Source: Clostridiales bacterium
Lineage (GTDB): Bacteria; Bacillota; Clostridia; Lachnospirales; Lachnospiraceae
Direction: 5' to 3'
DNA: 64,000 nucleotides
Assembly (NCBI GenBank): GCA_023663185.1
Contig: JAMPHY010000003.1
Location: forward strand, 154,042 to 218,041
Shown: piece after piece, positions 35,577 through 43,664 of the stretch
How the letters are laid out: each line of letters begins with the position of its first letter
Position numbering within the stretch: the stretch's first letter is position 1
The notes under the pieces: generated by a model
What the model was told of the DNA's origin: nothing
Databases searched by the model: none
What the model saw: the letters and a program-made list of their open reading frames with translations, nothing else
Translations under genes and position numbers: made by a program

Positions 35577-36683
35577 CTACACCTCCTCGCCGGCAAGAAG
35601 CCGTATTCCGCAGCGGATTATATCAGCTTTCTCTTCTTCACTTAAATCATCAGCCTGTTTAAGCGTCCGCACAAATTCGCCCTTAAGCGATACGTCGTGT
35701 GCAAACTCGTCATAGTCAACATGCAGTCCTGTTTCATCATAGATTTTAAGAAAATAAAACCTGTCTTCATACTGCTTAAGCAAATAGGCAAGGTCCTTTT
35801 CACATTCAACGTCCACTTCCCCGACGAGAATAAATTTCATCAAACTGCTTTCAGGATAAATATTTTCAGAAAGCTCTGTATCAATGCGGCTTATGATATC
35901 CATCGTGGTATTACAGCCCGTGACATCAATATCCACGGTGTATATATTCCGCTTCGCTATCGGTACGAATGTCCTTGTGCTGCGACGTTTTTCTTCATCG
36001 ATATTAATAATCACAAAGCCATGCTCCCCGCATTCGTCGAAGCCGCGCCCCTCAAGGCAGCCCGAATAACAGTACGTCCCCCTGGCATCCAGCGGTTCTT
36101 CCTTATATGAATGGATATGTCCAAGTGCCAGATAATCTATGCCTTTATTTTTAAGGCGGCGGATATTTATAACTTCCGTCTTATCTTTAGACGTGTGCTC
36201 TGCTTCCTGCCCATGAAGCATGACAATATTGAAGCAGTCGTAATTAAGCACCAGTGAATCATAGGCGCTGCCTGAATTATCTGCGTTTAGCTCCATTCCG
36301 TTTATGGTTACTCTAAGACCGTTTTCACCTTCTAACTCATAGCTTGTCCATGAGTCCCCAAACAACTTAAGATTGTCGGGAATCTCTTCCATATCCCCAA
36401 GAAGACTGTCCACATCATGATTGCCCTTGAGATAGAAAAATTCAATCTGCGGGTGCATGTCTATAGCCTGACGCACGATGGAAAGCGCAGTCCTGCTTAC
36501 CTTTTTCTTATCAAAAAGGTCGCCCGCTATGAGTATCGCCCTGATATCGTTATCGAGTGCATATTGAATCATTCTGTTAAACGTCATAAGCAGCTCGTTT
36601 TTCCGCTCTTTTGCTTTTTCTTTGGTCAGATTCGAGGTCATATTAGAATCAAGGTGCAAGTCGGCACAGTGCAATATTTTCAT
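35577..36683 (-). CDS. YhaO/SbcD-like metallophosphoesterase
   Basis: 368-aa calcineurin-type phosphoesterase of the Mre11/SbcD/YhaO group. Metal-binding motifs run in order: CADLHLDS, AGDLFDKK, KGNHD, MLHGQE and LGHIHSY. A C-terminal capping region follows. The ATG at 36683 is used; a TTG four codons upstream sits too close to AGGAAC. It precedes the YhaN-like ATPase gene with almost no gap. It follows aroQ by 37 bp, so it is probably part of the long yqeG-aro transcript. Confidence 0.87.
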   Translation of the reverse strand: MKILHCADLHLDSNMTSNLTKEKAKERKNELLMTFNRMIQYALDNDIRAILIAGDLFDKKKVSRTALSIVRQAIDMHPQIEFFYLKGNHDVDSLLGDMEEIPDNLKLFGDSWTSYELEGENGLRVTINGMELNADNSGSAYDSLVLNYDCFNIVMLHGQEAEHTSKDKTEVINIRRLKNKGIDYLALGHIHSYKEEPLDARGTYCYSGCLEGRGFDECGEHGFVIINIDEEKRRSTRTFVPIAKRNIYTVDIDVTGCNTTMDIISRIDTELSENIYPESSLMKFILVGEVDVECEKDLAYLLKQYEDRFYFLKIYDETGLHVDYDEFAHDVSLKGEFVRTLKQADDLSEEEKADIIRCGIRLLAGEEV

Positions 36684-36719
36684 ATATGTATACAAGTTCC
36701 TTTCAGAAGAAATAAAATC

Positions 36720-37148
36720 TCATTTCCCAAGTATAAAATCAATCGCCATCAAATATCCTTCCAACCCTTTTCCGTATATCTGCTTATCGCAGACCGGAGC
36801 GGTCACGGATACTTTGCGGAAGTCTTCGCGCTCCATGATATTTGAGATATGGATTTCCACTTTAGGTACTTTGATGGTTTCAAGCGCGTCTCTTATCGCA
36901 TAGCTGTAATGCGTGAAAGCTCCGGGGTTAATGACGATGCCTTCCGTACCGTCAAAATAGGCGTCCTGAATCCTGTCGATGATAGCGCCCTCATGATTGC
37001 TCTGGAATACCTCCAAAGTACAGTTTTCCTGCTTTCCCTTCTCCGCTATCATGTTAAGTAGATAGTCGTAGTCCTGCGCACCGTATACGTTTTTATCGCG
37101 AATGCCCAGAAAGTTAAGATTAGGTCCGTTGATTATTAGTATTTTCAT
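36720..37148 (-). CDS. aroQ: Type II 3-dehydroquinate dehydratase
   Basis: 142-aa dodecameric dehydroquinase, third step of the shikimate pathway. NGPNLNFLGIRD at the start, the flexible lid YGAQDYDYL, INPGAFTHYS, and the EIHISNI and RKVSVTAPV segments are all present, including the catalytic Tyr and His. AAGGAGC precedes the ATG. It stands in an operon with aroK and aroE, so three shikimate steps are encoded together. Confidence 0.96.
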   Translation of the reverse strand: MKILIINGPNLNFLGIRDKNVYGAQDYDYLLNMIAEKGKQENCTLEVFQSNHEGAIIDRIQDAYFDGTEGIVINPGAFTHYSYAIRDALETIKVPKVEIHISNIMEREDFRKVSVTAPVCDKQIYGKGLEGYLMAIDFILGK

Positions 37149-37212
37149 GTTAGTTGTGCTCCTTTCTACTACACATTTATCAAAATAATCATTGTGATAT
37201 TCTGCAACTATA

Positions 37213-37719
37213 TTATGCTATCGCATTTACAATCTCATCTAATATCGCCTCAAAATCCTTATTGTCCACGTCCACAATCACATCTGCGGCTTGCTCGTAA
37301 GTGGCGGCGCGTGCTTTAAGCAGCGTGCGTATTTTCTCCTGCGGATTATCGCCCTGTAAAAGCGGTCTGGTTGTGTCATATTTCAGCCTTTCATATATCG
37401 TATCTGCACTGGCGCGCAGATATATGACCGTCCCAAGCTCTTTTAACAGCTTATGGTTCTCTTCCCGCATAGGCAGCCCGCCGCCCACGGATATAATCTG
37501 ATTATGTACTGTCAGAAGCATATTCTTTAGACATTCTGTTTCCAGATTTCTAAAATATTCTTCTCCATCAGTAGCAAATATTTCAGAAATCGTTCTTCCT
37601 TCTTCTTTCTCTATCAGCTTATCGGTGTCTTCAATCGTGCGGCGCAGCCGGTAAGACAGCTTCACCCCTACCGTGCTTTTCCCACAGCCCATGAAGCCGA
37701 TTAAGATAATATTTCCCAT
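37213..37719 (-). CDS. aroK: Shikimate kinase
   Basis: P-loop kinase phosphorylating shikimate. Walker A GFMGCGKSTVG, the DTD substrate-binding motif (EDTDKLIE), GGGLPM and the lid RPLLQ are visible. About 168 aa. The ATG at 37719 sits at a better distance from GGGAG than the one three codons upstream at 37728, which is only 2 nt from it. Between aroE (21 bp) and aroQ. Confidence 0.95.
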   Translation of the reverse strand: MGNIILIGFMGCGKSTVGVKLSYRLRRTIEDTDKLIEKEEGRTISEIFATDGEEYFRNLETECLKNMLLTVHNQIISVGGGLPMREENHKLLKELGTVIYLRASADTIYERLKYDTTRPLLQGDNPQEKIRTLLKARAATYEQAADVIVDVDNKDFEAILDEIVNAIA

Positions 37720-37740
37720 ATATTGCATATCTCCCTTGCT

Positions 37741-38604
37741 CTATAACTGCATTGCCTTTTTCATCTTCTCATAGACAACATTGGCGTCTTCATCGCTAAC
37801 CTTTACCTTATTCCACAACTCATACGCATCTACGCCCTGATACAATAACATCTTGAGCCCATTATACGCCTTGCCGCCCGCCGCCTGCGTCAACTTCATA
37901 AAACGTGTGGTAAACGGTCTGTATACCAAATCGAAACCGGTATGCACCTTACGGTAAAAAGCTTCGTCTTCTATCACAGCTTCGTTATCGTTTGGCGCAA
38001 GTCCGACCGAGGTACCCTGTATCGCAAGGAACTTTCCCTCAGGAAGCTGCGGATAGTCTGATAAAAGCATAGGAACTATAATTTCTTTTCCAAATGATTC
38101 ATTTACCTCATTTGCGACCTTTTTCGCTTTATCAAAAGTCCGGTTCAGCATATATACCTTCCGCGCCTTACGGGAAGCACACAGATAGGCAACTGCCCTC
38201 GCTGCGCCGCCTGCTCCAAGAAGTATAATTTCTTCTCCTTCAAGACGAATACCTTCGCATTTCATTGCCCGCTGCAAACCGCTCATATCCGTATTATAGC
38301 CTTTATAACCTCCATCTGTACGGACAAGCGTATTGACAGCTCCGATATGAGCGGCAAGAGCGTCCACTTCCACAAGACTCTTTATTACTTTACTTTTATA
38401 CGGAACTGTTACGTTCATACCTAAAATATTGAGCGCATATGCACCCTTCACAGCCTCGTCCGTTTTTCCTTCCTCTACCAGAAACGGCACATAGACAAGA
38501 TTGTGACCGTATATCTGTGCCAATGTATTATGTATAACCGGCGACACCGTATGCTCCACCGGATTGCCGATAAGACCGCAAAGCCTTGTTTTTCCGTCAA
38601 TCAT
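37741..38604 (-). CDS. aroE: Shikimate dehydrogenase
   Basis: 287-aa NADP-dependent shikimate dehydrogenase. The substrate domain has the HTVSPVIHN motif and the catalytic lysine in NVTVPYKSKV. The nucleotide domain has LGAGGAARAVAY and NRTFDKA, the latter typical for NADP binding. The C-terminus contains GLKMLLYQG. AAAGGAG precedes the ATG. Co-transcribed with yqeG upstream and aroK downstream. Confidence 0.96.
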   Translation of the reverse strand: MIDGKTRLCGLIGNPVEHTVSPVIHNTLAQIYGHNLVYVPFLVEEGKTDEAVKGAYALNILGMNVTVPYKSKVIKSLVEVDALAAHIGAVNTLVRTDGGYKGYNTDMSGLQRAMKCEGIRLEGEEIILLGAGGAARAVAYLCASRKARKVYMLNRTFDKAKKVANEVNESFGKEIIVPMLLSDYPQLPEGKFLAIQGTSVGLAPNDNEAVIEDEAFYRKVHTGFDLVYRPFTTRFMKLTQAAGGKAYNGLKMLLYQGVDAYELWNKVKVSDEDANVVYEKMKKAMQL

Positions 38605-38632
38605 ACATGACTCCTTTCATATTCGACTAACC

Positions 38633-39127
38633 CTACTTACGTCTATTATAAAAAAATAATACAATCTTCTCAAGATACCGCTTTAATACAATCTGTATTT
38701 CTTCCTTGGGGTGAATCGGTTTAGTCAGATAAGTTCTGATTCCGGCTTTTTTAGCGCCCCATACGTCCGTAAAAAGCTGGTCCCCCACAAACAGCGTAGT
38801 TTCAGGGCTTGTCCCCATCTGCTCCATTGCTTTAAGATAGCTTTCCGAAAACGGTTTATTAGCCTTATATATATACCTCGAATGCACTTTATCATTAAAC
38901 GATTTGACACGCGGCTCTTTATTGTTGGATAAAAGCATACTTTCATAGCCGATGGCGCGCAGCCTCTCAAAAAGCGCTACGCTCCTTGCGTCCGCAGGAG
39001 CGCCATGTGGCACTAAAGTATTGTCAATATCAAAGATAATTCCCCGATATCCCTGCTTATATAAAGCTTCATAATCAATATCATATGCAGAGTCAAGATA
39101 CACGTCCGGATAAAAACGTTCAAGCAT
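38633..39127 (-). CDS. yqeG: YqeG-family HAD phosphatase
   Basis: 164-aa HAD subfamily IIIA phosphatase. Motif I is FDIDNTLVPHG, motif II LLSNNKE, the motif III lysine lies in NKPF, and motif IV is FVGDQLFTDVWGAKKAG. Its substrate is uncertain; relatives act on phosphorylated lipids or metabolites. GGAAGGA lies about 10 nt before the ATG. In many Firmicutes yqeG stands next to aroE, as here. First gene of the yqeG-aro-yhaON run. Confidence 0.92.
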   Translation of the reverse strand: MLERFYPDVYLDSAYDIDYEALYKQGYRGIIFDIDNTLVPHGAPADARSVALFERLRAIGYESMLLSNNKEPRVKSFNDKVHSRYIYKANKPFSESYLKAMEQMGTSPETTLFVGDQLFTDVWGAKKAGIRTYLTKPIHPKEEIQIVLKRYLEKIVLFFYNRRK

Positions 39128-39151
39128 ATTTAAAATAGTTCCTTCCGTTTA

Positions 39152-39181
39152 ATATTAGTAAAAAACGGAGCCACTTCTCAA
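39152..39181 (-). promoter_or_regulatory. Candidate yqeG promoter inside a terminator
   Basis: TTGAGA (39176-39181) and TAATAT (39152-39157) on the minus strand, 18 bp apart. The -35 lies in the loop of the terminator at 39160-39191 and the -10 just after its T-run. Confidence 0.5.
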
Positions 39182-39191
39182 CGGGCTCCGT
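39160..39191 (-). terminator. Intrinsic terminator upstream of yqeG
   Basis: ACGGAGCC/GGCTCCGT stem with an 11-nt loop followed by six T on the minus strand, ending only 33 bp before the yqeG start. Confidence 0.9.
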
Positions 39192-39280
39192 CTAAGTTTC
39201 CATAACATCGGGCAAGTCTATCCATTCATACGGCTACACCCATGCCCTCAGACTATCAGGCTCACAGATGGCAAACCTGA
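39192..39280 (-). ncRNA. Candidate structured RNA or leader of unknown class
   Basis: The stretch between the small membrane gene and the terminator is non-coding but folds well on the minus strand. A perfect 7-bp hairpin TATCAGG/CCTGATA is followed by nested GTCT/AGAC and GGGCA/TGCCC pairs around a long internal loop. It could be a small RNA with its own terminator, a 3' UTR, or an attenuating leader of yqeG-aro. I do not recognise a T-box or known riboswitch core. 6S-type RNA was considered but could not be confirmed. Confidence 0.4.
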
Positions 39281-39287
39281 TATTCTG

Positions 39288-39557
39288 CTACAATTTTTTA
39301 ACAATGTGGTTATATCGTATCGTAAAAAGTATCCGCGCTATCGTAGAGATAAGCATAAGCAAAATGTCCCAGAATAAAAAGGAATATGAACGCTGCTTAA
39401 ACGCCTCGTACCATGCCGCCCCTTCAAAAAATTTACCGCCAAAAAAAATAAATAATAGCAACAATAGCGCAACTGCCAAGAAGAACAGCCGTAATCCGTT
39501 AGCAATAGTCATCGGCACGCTTGCCCTGCCTACAATTTCTTTTTCCTTATCAGTCAT
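39288..39557 (-). CDS. Small membrane protein of unknown function
   Basis: 89-aa protein with two hydrophobic segments (about residues 19-40 and 62-80) and short charged ends; the first is very strong (LFFLAVALLLLLFIFF). No family recognised. TAGAGGTG precedes the ATG closely. It lies 9 bp after nrdR, so it is co-transcribed with it. Confidence 0.7.
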   Translation of the reverse strand: MTDKEKEIVGRASVPMTIANGLRLFFLAVALLLLLFIFFGGKFFEGAAWYEAFKQRSYSFLFWDILLMLISTIARILFTIRYNHIVKKL

Positions 39558-39566
39558 AATGCACCT

Positions 39567-40031
39567 CTACTTTTTCTCCGAAGTGTTAAGGAATTTTCCC
39601 AATTCTTCCATAAAGGTGCTGACATCTTTAAATTCACGGTTTACAGACGCAAACCTGACATATGCCACCGCCTCTAAATCCTTCAACTTATTCATAACCA
39701 GCTCGCCGATTATCTGGCTGGAGATTTCCTTTTCCTCCATAGCAAATATTTCTGCTTCAACTTCGTCTATAAGCTGGTTTATTCTATTGGCGCTAATAGG
39801 TCTCTTATGGCACGCGCGAAGCACGCCTGCCTCTATCTTCGACCTGTCATAAGTCTCTCTATTATTATCCTTCTTAATTATAATCAGCGGAATAGTTTCA
39901 ATTTTCTCATATGTCGTAAAGCGCTTATCGCACTCGTCGCACACGCGCCTTCTTCTGATAGAGTTGTTATCATCAGCCGGACGGCTGTCAATAACCCTTG
40001 TATTTTCATGACCACAATATGGACACTTCAT
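39567..40031 (-). CDS. nrdR: Transcriptional regulator NrdR
   Basis: 154-aa nucleotide-sensing repressor of ribonucleotide reductase genes. The N-terminal zinc ribbon has CPYC and CDEC pairs. The ATP-cone domain (about residues 49-139) starts IIIKKDNNRETYDRSKIEAG. AGGGGG precedes the ATG and a strong promoter lies upstream. Target nrd genes and NrdR boxes are not in this window. Confidence 0.96.
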   Translation of the reverse strand: MKCPYCGHENTRVIDSRPADDNNSIRRRRVCDECDKRFTTYEKIETIPLIIIKKDNNRETYDRSKIEAGVLRACHKRPISANRINQLIDEVEAEIFAMEEKEISSQIIGELVMNKLKDLEAVAYVRFASVNREFKDVSTFMEELGKFLNTSEKK

Positions 40032-40064
40032 TCGGATAACCCCCTGCTTATTTAGTATAAAAGT

Positions 40065-40093
40065 ATTATCCCATATAAAAAAATTTATGTCAA
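40065..40093 (-). promoter_or_regulatory. nrdR promoter
   Basis: TTGACA (40088-40093) and GATAAT (40065-40070) on the minus strand, spacer 17 bp, about 35 bp before the start codon. Confidence 0.8.
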
Positions 40094-40146
40094 CTGATTT
40101 AATGGAATTTCACACAATAATGCAAGATAAATTTAGAAAAATATAT

Positions 40147-40177
40147 AAAATATGGGCAGCGCGCCAGTCTACCCATA
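40147..40177 (-). terminator. Terminator of the ylmC-like gene
   Basis: TATGGGTAG/CTGCCCATA-type stem followed by TTTTATA on the minus strand, immediately after the stop codon. Confidence 0.5.
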
Positions 40178-40178
40178 C

Positions 40179-40415
40179 TTACTTTCTGCATATATCCACA
40201 ATAATAATATCCGGTCCTATCTGCTTGATGTCCTTATAAGATATTACACTTTCAGACTCCCCGCCAAGCAGCCCGCAGAATTTATTTCCGCCGCCTATAA
40301 TAAGCTTAAATATCTGCCCCGTACATTCGTCAAACTCAAAATCCGTTACCCTTCCAAGTTTTTCGCAATTTTTCAAATTAATGACTTCTTTTTTCTTAAA
40401 ATCCGAAAACAGCAT
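40179..40415 (-). CDS. YlmC/YmxH-family PRC-barrel protein
   Basis: 78-aa single PRC-barrel domain of the YlmC/YmxH group, which is linked to sporulation in Firmicutes but has no assigned biochemical role. Signature features are FSDFKKKEVINL, GRVTDFEFDECTG and SYKDIKQIGPDIIIVD. GGGG lies just before the ATG. It has its own terminator. It stands near sigG, a frequent neighbour of this family. Confidence 0.85.
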   Translation of the reverse strand: MLFSDFKKKEVINLKNCEKLGRVTDFEFDECTGQIFKLIIGGGNKFCGLLGGESESVISYKDIKQIGPDIIIVDICRK

Positions 40416-40457
40416 ATAATCCCCGATGTTATATTCTTTATATTATTAAATGCAGCA

Positions 40458-41465
40458 TTACTCGGATTGTTCCATTGGAATCCATATCTCCACCCCGAAT
40501 GTCTTTAGGCGTATTCCTTCCACATTATCAAATATTATAGGTTCATTGAACAACCACCTAAATGATACATCATTGGCATATCCTTCTTCTGCTCGTCCGT
40601 GACCATTATCAGTGGAAAATTCACCAAATGAGGCGCTTACTTCCCGTCCATCTTTCAAAACCACATAAGTCTCCTCATGAATTCCGGCATCACTGACTCC
40701 TGTAGCAGCTATCGATAACGGAGACATCGTTATTTCATCAATAATCAATCCCTTCTCCCTGAGCAGCTTTTGCGATTCCTCGTCTATGGCAAGATTTACC
40801 TTCTCCACCATTTTCCCAAGCGTAATTTCCGCAAGGATAATTTCCTCTGAATAGTCTAAAAAACGGTTATCTCTTGCAACCGTAAGAGTTTTCCCCGGAC
40901 TGAGTATTGTATCCAAACTCAAAACAAAGCTTCCGGTTCTGACGCCATTCTCCATACTATCTACCGATGTCCACAGGGCCATGTTTTCCATATCTGATTC
41001 TGTAAAAAAGTATATATTACTTATACTTATACCTGCCGCATCTTCATTAAAATCATCTTCCCCCGTATACATTGTATATGTATATGGTATTATAATGTAG
41101 TTATCATCATACATAAGCGCCTCAAGCCTGAGCGTGCCATAGGCTGTGGCTATATCAATCCCCAATATCTGACCGTATTCCTCATAGAAATCCCTCTGCT
41201 CCTGAGTCAAAAGCTGTGAGTCATAATGGAAGTGGTTCATAGCTTTGGCAAATCTTTCGGCGAGTGAGAATTTCTCAAACGCAAACACCGTCATGCCGGA
41301 GATTAAGAATACCAGCGCAAATGACGCGGCGCGCATTGTTAAACGTACTCTCTTTTCCGCATGTTTTTCTTCCTGCGTGGTCTGAATCTCCTCATATATT
41401 CTCTCCTTCTGCTCCTTAGACAGACTAATCCGGTTATACATATTTTTAAATGTTTCCTGTCTCAT
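40458..41465 (-). CDS. Anti-sigma factor-like DUF4179 membrane protein
   Basis: 335-aa protein. The N-terminal cytoplasmic part (MRQETFKNMYNRISLSKEQ) should bind the sigma factor. One membrane helix lies at about residues 45-63, followed by an extracytoplasmic domain of the DUF4179 type. Its start overlaps the end of the ECF sigma gene by 20 nt, the usual arrangement for a sigma factor and its membrane anti-sigma. The signal it senses is unknown. GGAGG precedes the ATG. Confidence 0.75.
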   Translation of the reverse strand: MRQETFKNMYNRISLSKEQKERIYEEIQTTQEEKHAEKRVRLTMRAASFALVFLISGMTVFAFEKFSLAERFAKAMNHFHYDSQLLTQEQRDFYEEYGQILGIDIATAYGTLRLEALMYDDNYIIIPYTYTMYTGEDDFNEDAAGISISNIYFFTESDMENMALWTSVDSMENGVRTGSFVLSLDTILSPGKTLTVARDNRFLDYSEEIILAEITLGKMVEKVNLAIDEESQKLLREKGLIIDEITMSPLSIAATGVSDAGIHEETYVVLKDGREVSASFGEFSTDNGHGRAEEGYANDVSFRWLFNEPIIFDNVEGIRLKTFGVEIWIPMEQSE

Positions 41466-41952
41466 TTCTTAATTCCTCCATACTTTTAAGCATTTTCTGT
41501 TTCATGAGCTTCTTTGCCCTTGCAAGCCTTGCAGACGCAAGATTAGGCGTAATTCCAAGCAGTCCTGCAATCTCCTTAACCTGATATTCTTCATAATAGC
41601 GAAGATACAATACTATGCGGTATTTGGGCGGAAGTTCCATCAGTGTTTCAAACAGTTCGTTTTCTTCTTCCTTCCACGATTCCGTCGCCTGCAAATCTTC
41701 TTTAAGCGGCTCCGTTTTCCTAAACCATGCCGTCTGAAGCATACTTTTGCAACAGTTAAGTGCCACTCGTATGAACCACGCTTTTTCGTGTTCGCTGTTC
41801 TCAAATTGCGGTTTTTTCTTTAAATAGCGTAAAAATACTTCTTGAACCACTTCTTCCGCTATATACTCATTCTTCCCATAGGAGATGGAAATCCTGTATA
41901 TCATGTCAGAGTAGCGCTCAAACAGTTCTTTTACAATACTGTCATTATCCAT
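41446..41952 (-). CDS. ECF-type RNA polymerase sigma factor
   Basis: 168-aa sigma-70 family member with only regions 2 and 4. Region 2 has YSDMIYRISISYGKNEYIAEEVVQEVFLR and region 4 has LPPKYRIVLYLRYYEEYQVKEIAGLLG with a helix-turn-helix ending ASARLARAKK. ATG 41952 is chosen, with GGGGAA at 9 nt. An open frame continues about 47 codons upstream but is AT-rich and unlike the family. It controls an unknown regulon together with the overlapping anti-sigma gene. Confidence 0.88.
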   Translation of the reverse strand: MDNDSIVKELFERYSDMIYRISISYGKNEYIAEEVVQEVFLRYLKKKPQFENSEHEKAWFIRVALNCCKSMLQTAWFRKTEPLKEDLQATESWKEEENELFETLMELPPKYRIVLYLRYYEEYQVKEIAGLLGITPNLASARLARAKKLMKQKMLKSMEELRNETGNI

Positions 41953-42099
41953 CTTAGGTTCCCCGTTCCAGCTTATTAAGCGTTTATGGCTGTACTGCCT
42001 TCTTAATAAAAATGTACATTCACATATAATACCTTTTAAGTATAAAAAATATGACAAAATTTTCAAAGAAATTTTGGAAAACATTTCCGACATATTTTT

Positions 42100-42128
42100 G
42101 AATAAATAAGCCGCTTTCGCACATCCTT
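42100..42128 (+). promoter_or_regulatory. Candidate forespore-type promoter of sigG
   Basis: GAATA (42100-42104), a 17-bp spacer and CATCCTT (42122-42128) match the sigma-F/sigma-G pattern (GNATA, CATNNTA) at all but the last position. No housekeeping promoter is evident. Confidence 0.5.
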
Positions 42129-42167
42129 TTAAAAAGACAAAGTATTCTAAAAGGAGGGGACGGTATT

Positions 42168-42947
42168 ATGATTCAGGGAAAGGTAGAAATCTGCGGCGTT
42201 AATACTGCCAAGCTTCCGCTATTGAAGAACGAAGAAAAAGAAGAACTCTTCCGAAAAATCGGAAATGGCGACGAAAATGCAAGGAAGGAGTACATCAAAG
42301 GGAATCTGCGGCTGGTCTTAAGCGTCATCAAGCGCTTTCATTCCAGTACGGAAAATGTTGACGACCTTTTTCAAATCGGCTGTATCGGGCTGATTAAGGC
42401 GATAGACAATTTCGATTGTAGTCTGAATGTCAAATTCTCAACTTATGCCGTGCCGATGATTATCGGAGAAATCCGTCGCTATCTCAGGGATTCCAACAGT
42501 ATCCGCGTATCCCGTTCGTTAAAAGACACCGCGTACAAGGCAATCTACGCCAGAGAAAATCTGACACGCAAAAATGCGCAGGAGCCGACGATGAACGAAA
42601 TCGCTCAGGAAATCGGCATCTCTCAGGAAGATATCGTTTATGCGCTCGACGCCATTCAAAGCCCAATGAGTCTATATGAGCCTATCTACACGGACGGCGG
42701 CGACACCCTGTATGTAATGGACCAGATTAGCGACAAGAAGAACAAAGAGGAAGTCTGGGTAGAGCATATCTCTTTAAGCGAAGCCATGAAAAAGCTTTCC
42801 GACAGGGAGCATGAAATAATAACCCTTCGTTTCTTTGAAGGCAAGACGCAGATGGAGGTTGCCGAAAAAATCGGTATCTCACAGGCGCAGGTCTCGCGCC
42901 TTGAAAAAAACGCCTTAAAGACCATGCGTAATTATCTGACCGCATAG
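42168..42947 (+). CDS. sigG: RNA polymerase sporulation sigma factor SigG
   Basis: 259-aa late forespore sigma factor. The diagnostic N-terminus KVEICGVNTAKLPLL distinguishes SigG from SigF. Regions 2 (DDLFQIGCIGLIKAIDNFD, YAVPMIIGEIRRYLRD), 3 and 4 (LSDREHEIITLRFFEGKTQ, then an IGISQAQVSRLEK helix-turn-helix) follow. AAAGGAGG precedes the ATG. It is on the plus strand, whereas sigE and spoIIGA, its usual neighbours, lie 3-5 kb away on the minus strand. Confidence 0.96.
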   Translation: MIQGKVEICGVNTAKLPLLKNEEKEELFRKIGNGDENARKEYIKGNLRLVLSVIKRFHSSTENVDDLFQIGCIGLIKAIDNFDCSLNVKFSTYAVPMIIGEIRRYLRDSNSIRVSRSLKDTAYKAIYARENLTRKNAQEPTMNEIAQEIGISQEDIVYALDAIQSPMSLYEPIYTDGGDTLYVMDQISDKKNKEEVWVEHISLSEAMKKLSDREHEIITLRFFEGKTQMEVAEKIGISQAQVSRLEKNALKTMRNYLTA

Positions 42948-43054
42948 TATTACAGCCTGCAAAAAGTGTTTTACAATCCGGCGTATATTTGATATATTTA
43001 ATAAGTAACCAGAGTTCATGACAACAACAGAAAATTTACTTCGCAAATTATCTG

Positions 43055-43109
43055 GAACAAAAAAGGAGCTCCATGCCTAAAAAGCGGTAAGTCGCTCCTT
43101 ATTTTGTTC
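43055..43109 (+). terminator. sigG terminator
   Basis: GAACAAAA.AAGGAGC/GCTCCTTATTTTGTTC stem with one bulge, followed by ATTTTGT, about 110 bp after the stop. An outer AGTTCA/TGAACT pair encloses it. Confidence 0.6.
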
Positions 43110-43166
43110 ATTTTGTCTGAACTCGTAACGGTAATATGAGTACATATAGACTAAGAGGTATATGCC

Positions 43167-43661
43167 ATGATACGCGAAAACCATAGCGATTCAAATAAAT
43201 CAGGTACAAAAAAGGAAAAATACGGCTACGATATTATGACAATTCTGTCAACTGCCGCGGCATTTTTAATTGTAGCGGCTGCGGCTTCGCTTGCCATAGT
43301 GCTGGTTATTAAGCATAATTCCGCCAATACGGAAGCAAACAGCTTTACCCAGCAGAATGGTATTCCCGATAGCGAGCAAATTATTGTTGCTAACGACGAG
43401 CCTGAAACTGTGCCGGAGGAAACTGTGAGCGTAATAAACGAGCCCAATTTGGAAGATATAACATTGGGCTCGCTTACGATTGTCAGCGACGTCAATATAC
43501 GCGATAATCCGGACACGGATAACAGCAATGTAATCAAGGTTGCCAAAGCCACCGAGACCTACGACTACATCGGTCTTGCCGACCAAGGCAACTGGTACAT
43601 AGTGCTGCTTGAAGACGGCGTCCGCGGATATGTATACAAAGGATATGTCAGCGTCAACTAG
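43167..43661 (+). CDS. Membrane-anchored SH3-domain protein
   Basis: 164-aa protein with a basic/polar N-terminus, one membrane helix at about residues 27-49, an acidic linker, and a single C-terminal bacterial SH3 domain (TIVSDVNIRDNPDTDNSNV, then GNWYIVLLEDGVRGYVYKGYV). Likely located at the outer face of the membrane, binding cell wall. AGAGGT lies 7 nt before the ATG. It converges on the response-regulator gene with only 3 bp between them. Confidence 0.75.
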   Translation: MIRENHSDSNKSGTKKEKYGYDIMTILSTAAAFLIVAAAASLAIVLVIKHNSANTEANSFTQQNGIPDSEQIIVANDEPETVPEETVSVINEPNLEDITLGSLTIVSDVNIRDNPDTDNSNVIKVAKATETYDYIGLADQGNWYIVLLEDGVRGYVYKGYVSVN

Positions 43662-43664
43662 ACA

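Noticed and set aside
39192-39280. T-box or known riboswitch upstream of the aro genes
   Set aside because: No T-box antiterminator sequence or recognisable riboswitch core was found; kept only as an unclassified structured RNA.
41953-42093. N-terminal 47-codon extension of the ECF sigma factor
   Set aside because: AT-rich, hydrophobic and unlike the family, while ATG 41952 has a good ribosome site and starts exactly at region 2.
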